Source of the DNA: Lachnospiraceae bacterium UBA3401
GTDB lineage: Bacteria > Bacillota > Clostridia > Lachnospirales > Lachnospiraceae
Direction of reading: 5' to 3'
NCBI GenBank assembly: GCA_002358575.1
Contig: DEPD01000003.1
Coordinates: forward strand, 1-64,000
DNA: 64,000 nucleotides
Positions 35,533 to 45,086 of this stretch are shown here, piece after piece. A program made the translations under genes and the position numbers. The notes beneath the pieces are model-generated. The model was not told where the DNA came from, searched no databases, and was given only the letters and a program-made list of their open reading frames with translations. Position 1 is the first letter of the stretch. Each line of letters begins with the position of its first letter.

Positions 35533-37359
35533 ATGTGCGGAATTGTAGGATATATTGGAAAACATGCGGCGGCGCCAGTGATACTTGAGGGGCTTTCCAA
35601 GCTGGAGTACAGGGGATATGACTCGGCGGGAATGGCTGTTTTTGATGGGGAGCGCATCCAGATTCGAAAATCCGCAGGGAGGCTTAAGGTACTCGAAGAA
35701 CTGACGCATGGCGGTGCTACAATGCCCGGAAATATTGGCATTGGTCATACGCGGTGGGCGACACATGGCGCGCCGAGCGATATCAATTCACATCCACACT
35801 ACAATGCTGAGGAGACGATTGCAGTGGTCCACAATGGAATTATAGAGAACTATCTTCCATTGAAGGAGAAATTGGTATCGAAAGGATATACGTTTGTGTC
35901 AGACACAGACACGGAGGTGCTGGCACATTTAATTGATTATTATTATAGGGGAAACCCTTTGGAGGCCATCACAAAGGTGATGCATCGCGTACAGGGGTCT
36001 TACGCGCTAGGGATATTATTTGCAGAACATCCTGATCAGATTTTTGCAGTGCGAAAAGACAGTCCATTGATTGTTGGACAGAATGAAGATGGATGCTTTA
36101 TTGCGTCAGATGTGCCTGCTATTTTGAAGTATACCAGAAAAGTTTATTTTATACAGAATCAGGAAGTAGTTCGTCTGCGCGCGGATCACATGCATTTCTA
36201 TACGGTGGACGAGGAGGAAATCACAAAAGAACCCGTCACGATTGAGTGGGACGCTAACGCCGCAGAAAAAGGCGGTTATGCGCATTTTATGTTGAAAGAG
36301 ATGTATGAGCAGCCAAAGACAGTGACAGATACATTAAGCCCGCGCATTAAAGACAACGAGATTGTGATTGAGGAACTGGGCATGACAGATGAGGAAATCC
36401 AGGCGATTCGCAAGATTTTTATTGTGGCGTGCGGCTCTGCATACCATGCTGGTGTGACTGGAAAATATGTGATAGAAGGAATTGCGCGCATTCCAGTGGA
36501 AGTTGATGTGGCGAGTGAATTTCGCTATCGCAATCCAATTTTGGAAGAGGGAACGATGGTGATTGTAATCAGTCAGTCTGGTGAGACGGCTGACACGCTT
36601 GCAGCGCTGCGGGAATCCCAGCAGCTTGGACATAAAGTGTTAGGTATCGTAAATGTTGTAGGAAGTTCAATTGCGCGCGAGGCGGACAATGTGATGTATA
36701 CATGGGCAGGACCGGAGATTGCAGTTGCCACGACAAAGGCGTACAGCGCACAGCTTATTGCGCTCTATCTGCTTGCAATGAAGTTTGCAAAAGTGCGCGG
36801 AAAGTTAGAGGAAAGTGCTTTTGGCAGAATGTTGGAAGATTTAAAACGCCTTCCGGCACAGATTGAGATGCTTTTGGCAAACAAACAGCGTATTCAGCGC
36901 TTTGCCAACCGCTATATTGGCGCAAAAGATGTGTTTTTTATCGGCAGAGGTGTTGATTTTGCAATTTCTATGGAAGGGTCACTGAAATTGAAAGAGATTT
37001 CCTATATTCACTCGGAAGCGTATGCAGCAGGAGAATTAAAGCATGGAACAATCTCATTGATTGAAAAGGGAACGCTTGTTGCGGCTGTCGCTACACAAGA
37101 TGTGCTTTTTCAGAAAACACTTAGCAATATGGTTGAGGTGAAGGCGAGAGGTGCATTTGTTCTGGCAGTCACCAACGAGGGAAACACGGAGATAGAGAAA
37201 GCTGCGGACTATGTAATTTATATTCCAAGAACCAATCAATATTTTACCAATTCACTGGCAATTATACCGCTGCAGCTATTTGGATACTATGTGGCAGTTG
37301 GAAAAGGCTGTGATGTTGACAAACCGCGAAATCTCGCAAAGTCCGTTACAGTGGAGTGA
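35533..37359 (+). CDS. glmS: Glutamine-fructose-6-phosphate aminotransferase
   Basis: GlmS makes glucosamine-6-phosphate from fructose-6-phosphate and glutamine, the entry to UDP-GlcNAc for peptidoglycan and polysaccharide. The 608-residue protein begins MCGIVGYIG with the catalytic Cys after Met removal, has GHTRWATHG and SDTDTEVLAH in the glutaminase half, two SIS domains (ACGSAYHAG, ISQSGETADT) and ends KPRNLAKSVTVE. Full length is present. GGAGG lies upstream. No glmS ribozyme fits the 48-base gap, so it is not ribozyme-controlled at this spot. Confidence 0.98.
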   Translation: MCGIVGYIGKHAAAPVILEGLSKLEYRGYDSAGMAVFDGERIQIRKSAGRLKVLEELTHGGATMPGNIGIGHTRWATHGAPSDINSHPHYNAEETIAVVHNGIIENYLPLKEKLVSKGYTFVSDTDTEVLAHLIDYYYRGNPLEAITKVMHRVQGSYALGILFAEHPDQIFAVRKDSPLIVGQNEDGCFIASDVPAILKYTRKVYFIQNQEVVRLRADHMHFYTVDEEEITKEPVTIEWDANAAEKGGYAHFMLKEMYEQPKTVTDTLSPRIKDNEIVIEELGMTDEEIQAIRKIFIVACGSAYHAGVTGKYVIEGIARIPVEVDVASEFRYRNPILEEGTMVIVISQSGETADTLAALRESQQLGHKVLGIVNVVGSSIAREADNVMYTWAGPEIAVATTKAYSAQLIALYLLAMKFAKVRGKLEESAFGRMLEDLKRLPAQIEMLLANKQRIQRFANRYIGAKDVFFIGRGVDFAISMEGSLKLKEISYIHSEAYAAGELKHGTISLIEKGTLVAAVATQDVLFQKTLSNMVEVKARGAFVLAVTNEGNTEIEKAADYVIYIPRTNQYFTNSLAIIPLQLFGYYVAVGKGCDVDKPRNLAKSVTVE

Positions 37360-37377
37360 TGAAGGAGGCACAAAGGT

Positions 37378-38940
37378 ATGGGAAAGAAAGATACGACGAT
37401 TAAGAATATTGTGGTGGTTCTGGGGTGTACGGCATTTGCAGGCGCATATGCAATAGGTGCATGCAGCCTTATCAATCATTTTGCGGACGAGAGGAGTGCG
37501 CGTCCAGCGTGGCTGGATAAAGTAGAAATTCATGTTGATGCGAAAGGCGCCAACGGCACAGTGATGCAGACTTTTGACAGGGCGGGTGTTGACGCGCCAG
37601 TGCCAGTGGGTTCAGGAGTGAGAGGCGACAGTAATGACAGGTCTGGAGCTGGGGATGTCCTGCAAAAACCGCGGTTTGAGGAAGAATCCGAGACAGAAAC
37701 CGAAACGGATACAACGTTGGAGCAAGAAACAGAAACCGAAACGGATACAGAGCGGGAAACGGAATCTGAGACAAAGACAGAACAAGAAACCGAATCTGAA
37801 CAAGGGACAGAACAGGAAACAGAGTCTGAGACAAAGACAAAACGCAAAAAGGAAGAAGAAACAGAGACAGAAGAATCCCGTAAGAATAAGTCTTCTGACG
37901 AAGTGCGCCATGTTGAGATTGTGGAGCAAAAAGACCAGACACCTGCCATTGCAGCGGATGTGACTGCGGTAGTTAAGGCGGCAATGCCCTGTGTAGTATC
38001 GATTACAAATGAATATACAGCATATGATTTCTGGTATGATGAAGAGTACGATGAGAGAGCTAATGGTTCTGGAATTATTGTTGCGCAGAGCGACGAGGAG
38101 ATGCTGATTGTAACGAATTATCATGTGATTCAGGATAATAATAATCTGTATGTAAAATTCATTGATGACAGGGAAGCGACCGCGTATGTAAAGGGAGCTT
38201 CTCCAGAAAATGACCTTGCAATTGTCTCTGTCTTTTTGGACGATATGTCCGAGAAGACATTGGACAGCATTGCAATCGCTGCCTTTGGAGATTCGGATAG
38301 TTTGCAGGTGGGAGAACCCGCGATTGCAATTGGTAATTCGTTAGGATATGGCCAGTCTGTGACAACGGGGGTTATCAGTGCGCTAAATAGAACGATGTAC
38401 GCAGATGAGCAGGATATGACGGAGCAGGGGTATCTGATTCAGACAGATGCAGCGATTAATCCAGGCAATTCAGGGGGCGCTCTGCTCAATGTAAAAGGCG
38501 AGGTGATTGGCATTAATTCCAGCAAGATTGCAGACTATGTAATTGAGGGCATGGGATATGCGATTCCAATTACCACAGCGGAACCTATTATTGAGGATTT
38601 GATGTTGAGAGAGACTAAGAAGAAAGTTCCCGAAGCAGAGCGGGCATTTCTGGGAATTGCGGGTACAGATGTGATTGAGGAGGCAACACAGCGGTACGAG
38701 ATGCCAGAGGGAGCATTTGTATCAAATGTGCTTGCGGATACAGCCGCCGACGAAGCAGGTATTCAAAAAGGTGATATTGTTACCTACATAGACGGTGAGC
38801 GGATAAAGGGCATGGATGAGCTGCAAGGGCTGCTAGAGTACTATATTGCGGGAACTGAGGTTGAAATTGTGCTGATGCGGCCAGCAAAAGGAGAATATAA
38901 GGAATTGACAGTCACTGTAAAACTGGGTTCTAAAGAGTAG
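37378..38940 (+). CDS. HtrA/DegP-like membrane-anchored serine protease with PDZ domain
   Basis: A 520-residue surface quality-control protease. It has one N-terminal membrane helix (IVVVLGCTAFAGAYAIGACSL), a long Glu/Thr-rich linker (about residues 100-165), a trypsin-like domain with His in VTNYHVI, Asp in ENDLAIV and Ser in NPGNSGGAL, and a C-terminal PDZ domain (AFVSNVLADTAADEAGIQKG). GAAGGAGG lies before ATG 37378. It starts 18 bases after glmS and ends 17 bases before clpX, so a shared operon is likely. The linker probably spans the wall. Confidence 0.93.
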   Translation: MGKKDTTIKNIVVVLGCTAFAGAYAIGACSLINHFADERSARPAWLDKVEIHVDAKGANGTVMQTFDRAGVDAPVPVGSGVRGDSNDRSGAGDVLQKPRFEEESETETETDTTLEQETETETDTERETESETKTEQETESEQGTEQETESETKTKRKKEEETETEESRKNKSSDEVRHVEIVEQKDQTPAIAADVTAVVKAAMPCVVSITNEYTAYDFWYDEEYDERANGSGIIVAQSDEEMLIVTNYHVIQDNNNLYVKFIDDREATAYVKGASPENDLAIVSVFLDDMSEKTLDSIAIAAFGDSDSLQVGEPAIAIGNSLGYGQSVTTGVISALNRTMYADEQDMTEQGYLIQTDAAINPGNSGGALLNVKGEVIGINSSKIADYVIEGMGYAIPITTAEPIIEDLMLRETKKKVPEAERAFLGIAGTDVIEEATQRYEMPEGAFVSNVLADTAADEAGIQKGDIVTYIDGERIKGMDELQGLLEYYIAGTEVEIVLMRPAKGEYKELTVTVKLGSKE

Positions 38941-38957
38941 TAACGGAGGGTATAATA

Positions 38958-40523
38958 TTGAGTAACAATTTTGACAATGACAATAATGAAGAGTTAGAAA
39001 TTGTGGACACAACAGAGGACGAAAAGACAGAGGAAACAGAAGAGACAGAGAAGGACGAGAAAGAAAATGAGTATGAAGATGTGTGTTTTATCTGTCGGCG
39101 TCCTGAGAGCAAAACTGGAAAAATGTTTAAACTTCCAAATCATATCTCTGTTTGTTCGGACTGCATGCACAAGACAATGGACACAGTTAGCCAGTTCGAT
39201 TATCAGGGAATGTTAAACAACACAACGTTTAATTTTGACAAGGATAACAATAAAGATGGAAAAAAGCGGTTTCCGAACATTAGCTTTGTGAATATTGCAG
39301 ATTTACAGGGAGACGGTGGGATTCCAAACCGCCAGAAACTTAAGAAAAAAAAGCCAAAGGATAAGAAAGAAAAGGCAGTATTTAATATTAATGACTTACC
39401 AGCACCACATAGAATTAAGGCACAGCTTGATGACTTTGTTGTGGGGCAGGATTATGCAAAGAAAGTGATTTCTGTTGCTGTATACAACCACTATAAGCGT
39501 GTGACAACAGGGACAATGGACGAGATTGAGATTGAAAAATCCAATATTCTCTTGCTGGGGCCCACTGGCTGTGGCAAGACCTATCTGGTGAAGACCCTTG
39601 CAAGACTTTTGGATGTGCCACTTGCTATTGCTGACGCTACGTCACTGACAGAGGCTGGATATATTGGTGATGATATAGAGTCGGTGATATCCAAGTTGCT
39701 GGCTGCCGCGGAAAATGATGTGGAGAAGGCGGAACAGGGAATTGTATTTATTGACGAGATTGACAAGATTGCCAAGAAGAAAAATACAACTTCGCGCGAC
39801 GTGAGTGGTGAGTCTGTACAGCAGGGAATGCTAAAGCTTTTGGAGGGGTCTGATGTAGAAGTTCCTGTGGGGGCAAACAGCAAGAATGCGATGGTGCCGT
39901 TGACGACAATCAATACCAGAAATATTCTTTTTATCTGCGGAGGTGCATTTCCAGATTTGGAGGATATTATTAAGAGGAGGCTTACAAAACAGTCCTCAAT
40001 CGGATTTAACGCAGAATTGAAAGACGCCTTTGACAAGGAGGCAAATATTTTAAAAAAGGTAACGATAGAGGATCTTAAGAAGTTTGGAATGATTCCAGAA
40101 TTTATTGGACGTCTGCCAATTATCTGCCCGATGGACAGCCTTACCAAAGAGAGTTATGTTAAAATTTTAAAAGAGCCAAAAAATGCAATTCTCAAACAGT
40201 ATCAAAAACTTTTAGAATTAGATGAAGTAAAGTTGAATTTTGATGACAGCGCCTTGGAGGCAATTGCAGAGAAAGCAATGGAACGCGATACTGGTGCACG
40301 TGCGCTTCGCGCAATTATTGAGGATTTCATGCTGGATATTATGTATGAGATTCCAAAGGATGACAATATCGGTGAGGTGACTATCACAGGGGATTATATT
40401 AATGGAACTGGAGGCCCAGTGATTGATATTCGCACTGATACAGTGCACACGAAGCAGCTTTCACAAGCATCTGTACCAGAAGAACAGAAAAAGGCAGAGG
40501 AGCATAATTTCTATGAGTTTTGA
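38958..40523 (+). CDS. clpX: ClpX-like AAA+ unfoldase
   Basis: A 521-residue ClpX-family ATPase, about 100 residues longer than usual. After a 40-residue acidic extension (EETEETEKDEKE) comes the zinc finger with CFIC and CSDC pairs. The AAA+ part has Walker A GPTGCGKT, Walker B IVFIDEIDKIAKK, and sensor region RDTGARALRAII. TTG 38958 is the start, 7 bases after GGAGGG. No clpP or lon lies nearby, unlike the usual clpP-clpX arrangement, so it may be a second ClpX. I did not find a clear IGF loop for ClpP contact. Confidence 0.88.
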   Translation: MSNNFDNDNNEELEIVDTTEDEKTEETEETEKDEKENEYEDVCFICRRPESKTGKMFKLPNHISVCSDCMHKTMDTVSQFDYQGMLNNTTFNFDKDNNKDGKKRFPNISFVNIADLQGDGGIPNRQKLKKKKPKDKKEKAVFNINDLPAPHRIKAQLDDFVVGQDYAKKVISVAVYNHYKRVTTGTMDEIEIEKSNILLLGPTGCGKTYLVKTLARLLDVPLAIADATSLTEAGYIGDDIESVISKLLAAAENDVEKAEQGIVFIDEIDKIAKKKNTTSRDVSGESVQQGMLKLLEGSDVEVPVGANSKNAMVPLTTINTRNILFICGGAFPDLEDIIKRRLTKQSSIGFNAELKDAFDKEANILKKVTIEDLKKFGMIPEFIGRLPIICPMDSLTKESYVKILKEPKNAILKQYQKLLELDEVKLNFDDSALEAIAEKAMERDTGARALRAIIEDFMLDIMYEIPKDDNIGEVTITGDYINGTGGPVIDIRTDTVHTKQLSQASVPEEQKKAEEHNFYEF

Positions 40524-41163
40524 GCGAGGAAGTATCAAATGTTTTGCAAGGCCACCAAAGTTTCGGAATCGAATGATTATGATGCTGTGTGGTGTGACAG
40601 TACAGGGATTGGGATTGTCACTGTTAAGGTCTATTAACTTGGGGACAGACCCCTGTTCCTGTCTGACACAGGGGGTTATCAATTATGTACCACTCAGCTT
40701 TGGCACTTGTCAGTTGTTGTGTCATATGGTGACATTTATTTTTGTAATTCGGTATGACCTTAGCATGATTGGATTTGGAACGATTGGCAATATGTGTTTT
40801 TTGGGATATATCTCTGACTTTTTTCGATGGATATGGTCCCTGTTGCTTCCAGTAAGTTTTTTTGAGGTAACAGTAAATCGATACATATTGTTGATACCAT
40901 CGCTTATCGTCTTTTTGCTTGGAGCAGCAGCTTATATGTGTGCGGGTCTTGGATCTTCGCCATATGATGCGATGCCGTTTATTATTTCAAGGCATGTAAA
41001 GAAAGTTTCCTTTAAAGTGGTGCGCATGATTTGGGATATCAGTTTTATGACAGCAGGCTTTCTTCTGGGGGGAGATGTTGGCATTGTCACTGTTCTTGTG
41101 GCCTTTTTCCTCGGACCAATCATCACATGGATGCAGAAAAAGATGGAGGTACTGATTGCATAA
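40513..41163 (+). CDS. YczE/YitT-like membrane protein
   Basis: A 216-residue membrane protein with five or six helices, of the YczE/YyaS/YitT-like group. Seen patterns are LSLLRSINLGTDPCSCLTQG and AAAYMCAGLGSSPYDAMPFI, an internal repeat of the LGxxPxD type that marks the family. ATG 40513 overlaps clpX by 11 bases and has GAGGAG 9 bases before it. The next gene starts on the base after its stop. Substrate and function are unknown. Confidence 0.82.
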   Translation: MSFERGSIKCFARPPKFRNRMIMMLCGVTVQGLGLSLLRSINLGTDPCSCLTQGVINYVPLSFGTCQLLCHMVTFIFVIRYDLSMIGFGTIGNMCFLGYISDFFRWIWSLLLPVSFFEVTVNRYILLIPSLIVFLLGAAAYMCAGLGSSPYDAMPFIISRHVKKVSFKVVRMIWDISFMTAGFLLGGDVGIVTVLVAFFLGPIITWMQKKMEVLIA

Positions 41164-41988
41164 ATGACAGAGCTTGAGGAATATTATAATAAATTCAATG
41201 AGGAGAAACGACTAAACTCCCGTCATGGACAGGTAGAATATCGCGTCTCCATGAAATATATTCATAAGTATCTGGACGAGGCCGCGGAGAAGGTAGGCAC
41301 AGAGCAGGTAAAAATACTTGATATTGGTGCAGGAACAGGGCGCTACAGCGTGCCGTTAGCAGAAGAAGGTTATGATGTCACTGCGGTTGAGCTTGTCAAA
41401 TACAATCTTGGGATTCTAAAAAAGAAAGCAAGTCCTGTCAAGGCGATACAGGGAAATGCCACAAACTTAAAGAAGCTTGCAGACAACAGCTTTGATGTAA
41501 CACTGTTGTTTGGACCAATGTATCATTTATTTGAGTTTGCGGACAAGCAAAAGGCATTGCAGGAGGCAAGCCGTGTCACAAAACCAGGTGGTGTGATTTT
41601 GGTAGCATATTGTATGAATGAATACAGCGTAATCACATACGGTTTTAAAGAACGTCATATACTGGATTGTATAGAAAAAGGACGCTTTGCGAAAGATTTT
41701 CAGACAATCCCTGAACCGAGTGCATTGTATGACTATATGCGTATAGAGGAAATTGATGCGCTCAATCAAGCAGTAGGTTTGCACCGAATACAAATTATAT
41801 CGCCCGATGGACCCGCCAATTATATTAGACCTTTTTTAAACCAGCTTAGCGAGCAGGAATTTGAGGCGTTTGTTTGCTATCAGATGTCTGTCTGTGAGCG
41901 TGCTGATTTGATTGGCGCAGGCGCACACACTGTTGATATATTGAGAAACAGTTTTTCTAGAAATGAGGAGGGACAATATGGACATTAA
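41164..41988 (+). CDS. Class I SAM-dependent methyltransferase
   Basis: A 274-residue soluble methyltransferase. Motif I is ILDIGAGTGRYSVPLAEEGYDV, split here over VKILDIGAGTGRYS; later motifs are NSFDVTLLFGPMYHL and VTKPGGVILVAY. The C-terminal half is probably the substrate-binding part and is not assigned. It begins one base after the membrane protein stop and overlaps the TPR/DUF4037 gene by 11 bases, so the three are made together. The target could be a small molecule or a product of the neighbouring nucleotidyltransferase-like protein. Confidence 0.88.
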   Translation: MTELEEYYNKFNEEKRLNSRHGQVEYRVSMKYIHKYLDEAAEKVGTEQVKILDIGAGTGRYSVPLAEEGYDVTAVELVKYNLGILKKKASPVKAIQGNATNLKKLADNSFDVTLLFGPMYHLFEFADKQKALQEASRVTKPGGVILVAYCMNEYSVITYGFKERHILDCIEKGRFAKDFQTIPEPSALYDYMRIEEIDALNQAVGLHRIQIISPDGPANYIRPFLNQLSEQEFEAFVCYQMSVCERADLIGAGAHTVDILRNSFSRNEEGQYGH

Positions 41989-44914
41989 CCAAGTAACAAA
42001 GGAGCTTGACGAGCTTTTTGCGCAGCAGAAAATAGAGGAGATACCACAGTATTTGGAGTCACATATTGCACAGGCAATCAGCGAAAACGCACAAGATGTG
42101 CTGTTGACGCTCTACAATGAAATTATTGGATTTTACAGGGAGACAGGACAATATGCACTTTCTATAGAAAACTGTCACAAAGCGATTGCACTTATGGATG
42201 AGATGGGAATACAAGATACAATCCCATATGCGACAACGCTGTTGAATGCTGCCAATGCGCACCGCGCTGCTGGGCTGCTTCAGGAATCATTGGACTTATA
42301 TAATAAAGTAAGACCAATTTATGTGGCTCAGTTAAAAGAAGACGATATGTATTTTGCAAATTTTTATAATAATCTCAGTCTTTTGTATCAAGAAATGAAA
42401 GATTTTGCTTCTGCGAAAGAGCAGCTTGTAAATGCGCTTTACATTGTAACACATGTACCAGATAAGCAGTTTGAGGTTGCAGTTACTCAGGCAAATCTTG
42501 CCAACACTTGCATTGAATTGGGACAGGATGACGAGGCGAAGGCGAGAGCGGAGGAAGCGATTCGTATCTTTGAGGAAATTGGTGTGGATGATGCACATTA
42601 CAGCGCAGCGCTATCTGCGCTGGGAAGTTTGTATTATATGGATAAGGACTATATAAATGCACTGAGCGTTATGGAAAAGAGCAGAGATTGCGTGGCAAAA
42701 TATCTTGGAACAGACAATATCCAGTATCAGAGATTGAGCGATAATATTCAGATTATAAAAGGCAGATTGAACGAGACTACGGCGTCAAATTCTGTAGATA
42801 CACAGACTGTTTTAGAGGAAGCAAACGACTCAGAAAATCCGCCAGTACAGAATCAGGAGACCGGGGATACTGCGCCAGAAAATATGTTGGAGAACCAAGA
42901 ATTAGAAGCGCAGGCTTTGGAGGAGACTGTACCGGAGAACGAGGCTGTGGAGAATATGGAGCCAGAGATGACAGACACAAATACCGCAGAGCAAATAGAG
43001 CCAGAACAAACGGATGTAGAGTCAATAGAGTCAGAACAAACAGGGACAGAACCAATAGAGGCAGAGACAGTCCAATCAGAAATAACAGATACAGAAATAA
43101 TAGATGCGGAGTCAACAGATACCAACACAATAGAGTTAGAAATTTCTGATGCAGAAAAAGCATACAATGAAGGGATAGAGGTTGAAAAAGATCTCTTTGA
43201 AAGTGTTATAGAAGATATTATTCGTGAGAGTGAAAAGACAGCTTTGGAGGAGGCGAAACAGGAAGAAACCGAACCAGAATCGATTGCGGAATCCACTGAA
43301 AATCTTACCTCAGAAATGACGGGCTTGGAACTGTGTCGTCACTATTATGAAGAGTACGGGCGCCCAATGATTGCAGAAAAGTTTCCAGACTATGAATCCC
43401 GCATTGCAGTAGGACTTGTGGGAAAAGGATCTGACTGTTTTGGATTTGATGATGTTTTGTCGAGAGATCATGATTTTGGGCCGCGGCTTGTCATGTGGGT
43501 TACGAAAGAGGTCTATGATCAGATTGGGAAGAAATTACAGGCAGCTTATGAAGAATTGCCAACAAGTTTTATGGGGATTGATAGAATTGAGACATTTCAT
43601 GGCAAGGACCGTTGCGGTGTATTTATTATAGAAGAATTTTATAAAAATGTGCTTGGTATAAATCCGGCAGGAATCTTTGCACAGCCAGAGGGGAATAGCG
43701 CATCTGGTCAGGAAAAGATGGATGCGATTAAAGGTTGGCTTGCAGTGCAGGATTATGCGCTTGCAGCGGCAGTAAACGGAGAAGTATTTCGCGACGAAGA
43801 AGGAATTTTTACAAAGTATAGGGAACTTTTGCAAGCATATTATCCGAAACCTGTGTGGTACAGAAAGATCGCACAGACATGTGCATTGTTTTCGCAGAGT
43901 GGTCAATACAATTTGCCTCGTATGCGCAGGCGCGGTCAGTTTGTGTCCGCAGAGCTTGCGAAGGCGGAGTGTATCAAACATGCTATGAAATTGTATTATC
44001 TGCTAAATAGAACGTATGCACCGCATGATAAATGGCTTTTTAAAGGACTTCCAGAAAATCCGCTAATGACAGTGGACCACACAAATGTGGCGGAGCTGGT
44101 GGAAAAAATCAGTTTGCTTCCGGCAGATCGCGCACATGAACAGGAGTTAACCACAGCGATTGAATCGCTTGCAGTGATTTTTGCAAATGAATTGGAAAAA
44201 CAGAATATGGTGGGACAGTGTGATCTTTATTTGGATGCTTGCACCAAAGAACTTATCGCAAAGAGTGATGCGCTTCTGACGGCGATTGTCGCTAGTACGC
44301 CAGTGATTACAGCGTTGTCTTTGTCGATTGCAAAGGCGGAGTTTGAGGCGTTTGACAAGGTTCAGAATGAGGGGGGTAGAGCTTCCTGTCAGAATAATTG
44401 GCCAACGTTTAAAGTGATGCGCATGAGCCAATATATGACATGGACGGAGGATATGCTGCTTCAGTATTTGTATGAGTTTAAGACAAACTATGAACATGGC
44501 AGGAATATGGTAGAAGAAAAGTATGCCCGTATGATGGAATCCACAGCGCCGGCGGAATATGCAGCTTTTGCGGACCAGTTGCCAGCGCTCTCAGACGAGA
44601 AGAAGGCGATTATGGAACAGGTGATTGGATTGCAGGTAAAATGGATGGAGGAGTTTGCCTTAGAATATCCTAATTTGGCAGAGGATGCACGCCGCATTCA
44701 CACAGCGGAAGATTTGCCAGACGATACTTCTTATGAGACTTATTTAAGGGGAGAACTTGGCACCTATTCAGACCGGATGCTTGAGATGTATGGGCGATAT
44801 ATTGTTGCACACGCACAGGAGAACAGCAATGTTGCGCGTGAAATAATGGAGAACACAGTCCATTTCTATGGATATCAGGATTTGGAAGCGGCAAATGCTG
44901 CGAAACCTGTCTGA
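41978..44914 (+). CDS. TPR + DUF4037 nucleotidyltransferase-like + DUF4125 fusion protein
   Basis: A 978-residue cytoplasmic protein with three parts. Residues 1-260 hold several tetratricopeptide repeats (YATTLLNAANAHRAAGLLQE, FYNNLSLLYQEMKDF). Residues 264-445 are an acidic Glu/Thr/Asn linker with IEPEQTDVES-like repeats. Residues 447-720 match DUF4037, with a nucleotidyltransferase-type motif GKGSDCFGFDDVLSRDHDFG. Residues 723-960 match DUF4125 (NEGGRASCQNNWPTFKVMR, RNMVEEKYARMMEST). ATG 41978 follows GAGGAGGGACAAT. Neither DUF has a firm function known to me. The coupled methyltransferase is the main clue to its role. Confidence 0.85.
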   Translation: MDINQVTKELDELFAQQKIEEIPQYLESHIAQAISENAQDVLLTLYNEIIGFYRETGQYALSIENCHKAIALMDEMGIQDTIPYATTLLNAANAHRAAGLLQESLDLYNKVRPIYVAQLKEDDMYFANFYNNLSLLYQEMKDFASAKEQLVNALYIVTHVPDKQFEVAVTQANLANTCIELGQDDEAKARAEEAIRIFEEIGVDDAHYSAALSALGSLYYMDKDYINALSVMEKSRDCVAKYLGTDNIQYQRLSDNIQIIKGRLNETTASNSVDTQTVLEEANDSENPPVQNQETGDTAPENMLENQELEAQALEETVPENEAVENMEPEMTDTNTAEQIEPEQTDVESIESEQTGTEPIEAETVQSEITDTEIIDAESTDTNTIELEISDAEKAYNEGIEVEKDLFESVIEDIIRESEKTALEEAKQEETEPESIAESTENLTSEMTGLELCRHYYEEYGRPMIAEKFPDYESRIAVGLVGKGSDCFGFDDVLSRDHDFGPRLVMWVTKEVYDQIGKKLQAAYEELPTSFMGIDRIETFHGKDRCGVFIIEEFYKNVLGINPAGIFAQPEGNSASGQEKMDAIKGWLAVQDYALAAAVNGEVFRDEEGIFTKYRELLQAYYPKPVWYRKIAQTCALFSQSGQYNLPRMRRRGQFVSAELAKAECIKHAMKLYYLLNRTYAPHDKWLFKGLPENPLMTVDHTNVAELVEKISLLPADRAHEQELTTAIESLAVIFANELEKQNMVGQCDLYLDACTKELIAKSDALLTAIVASTPVITALSLSIAKAEFEAFDKVQNEGGRASCQNNWPTFKVMRMSQYMTWTEDMLLQYLYEFKTNYEHGRNMVEEKYARMMESTAPAEYAAFADQLPALSDEKKAIMEQVIGLQVKWMEEFALEYPNLAEDARRIHTAEDLPDDTSYETYLRGELGTYSDRMLEMYGRYIVAHAQENSNVAREIMENTVHFYGYQDLEAANAAKPV

Positions 44915-44939
44915 AAGAATAGATAAATTGCCGTCAATC

Positions 44940-45049
44940 AATGTCATTAACTTAAGAAATTTGATTAACGACTTGTGCCAGAAAAAGTCTAAGAATTCAT
45001 AGCATTGTATAATAAATTGCAGCTATGAAAAGCTTAAATTAATGACATT
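44940..45049 (+). promoter_or_regulatory. Inverted repeat in the trpS leader
   Basis: AATGTCATTAACTTAAG (44940-44956) is matched at 16 of 17 positions by the reverse complement of 45033-45049. TATAAT is found between the arms at 45008-45013. No T-box consensus (AGGGTGGNACCGCG) is present. The arms could be a protein operator pair or a long mRNA stem. Confidence 0.5.
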
Positions 45050-45086
45050 GGCCGTGAATAGTAACGATAAATTGGAGGAATAAAAA

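Noticed and set aside
37530..37949. Minus-strand Ser/Val/Cys-rich reading frame in the protease gene
   Set aside because: It is the antisense of the Glu/Thr linker of the HtrA-like protein.
44915..45086. T-box riboswitch before trpS
   Set aside because: The AGGGTGGNACCGCG block and a following terminator are absent.
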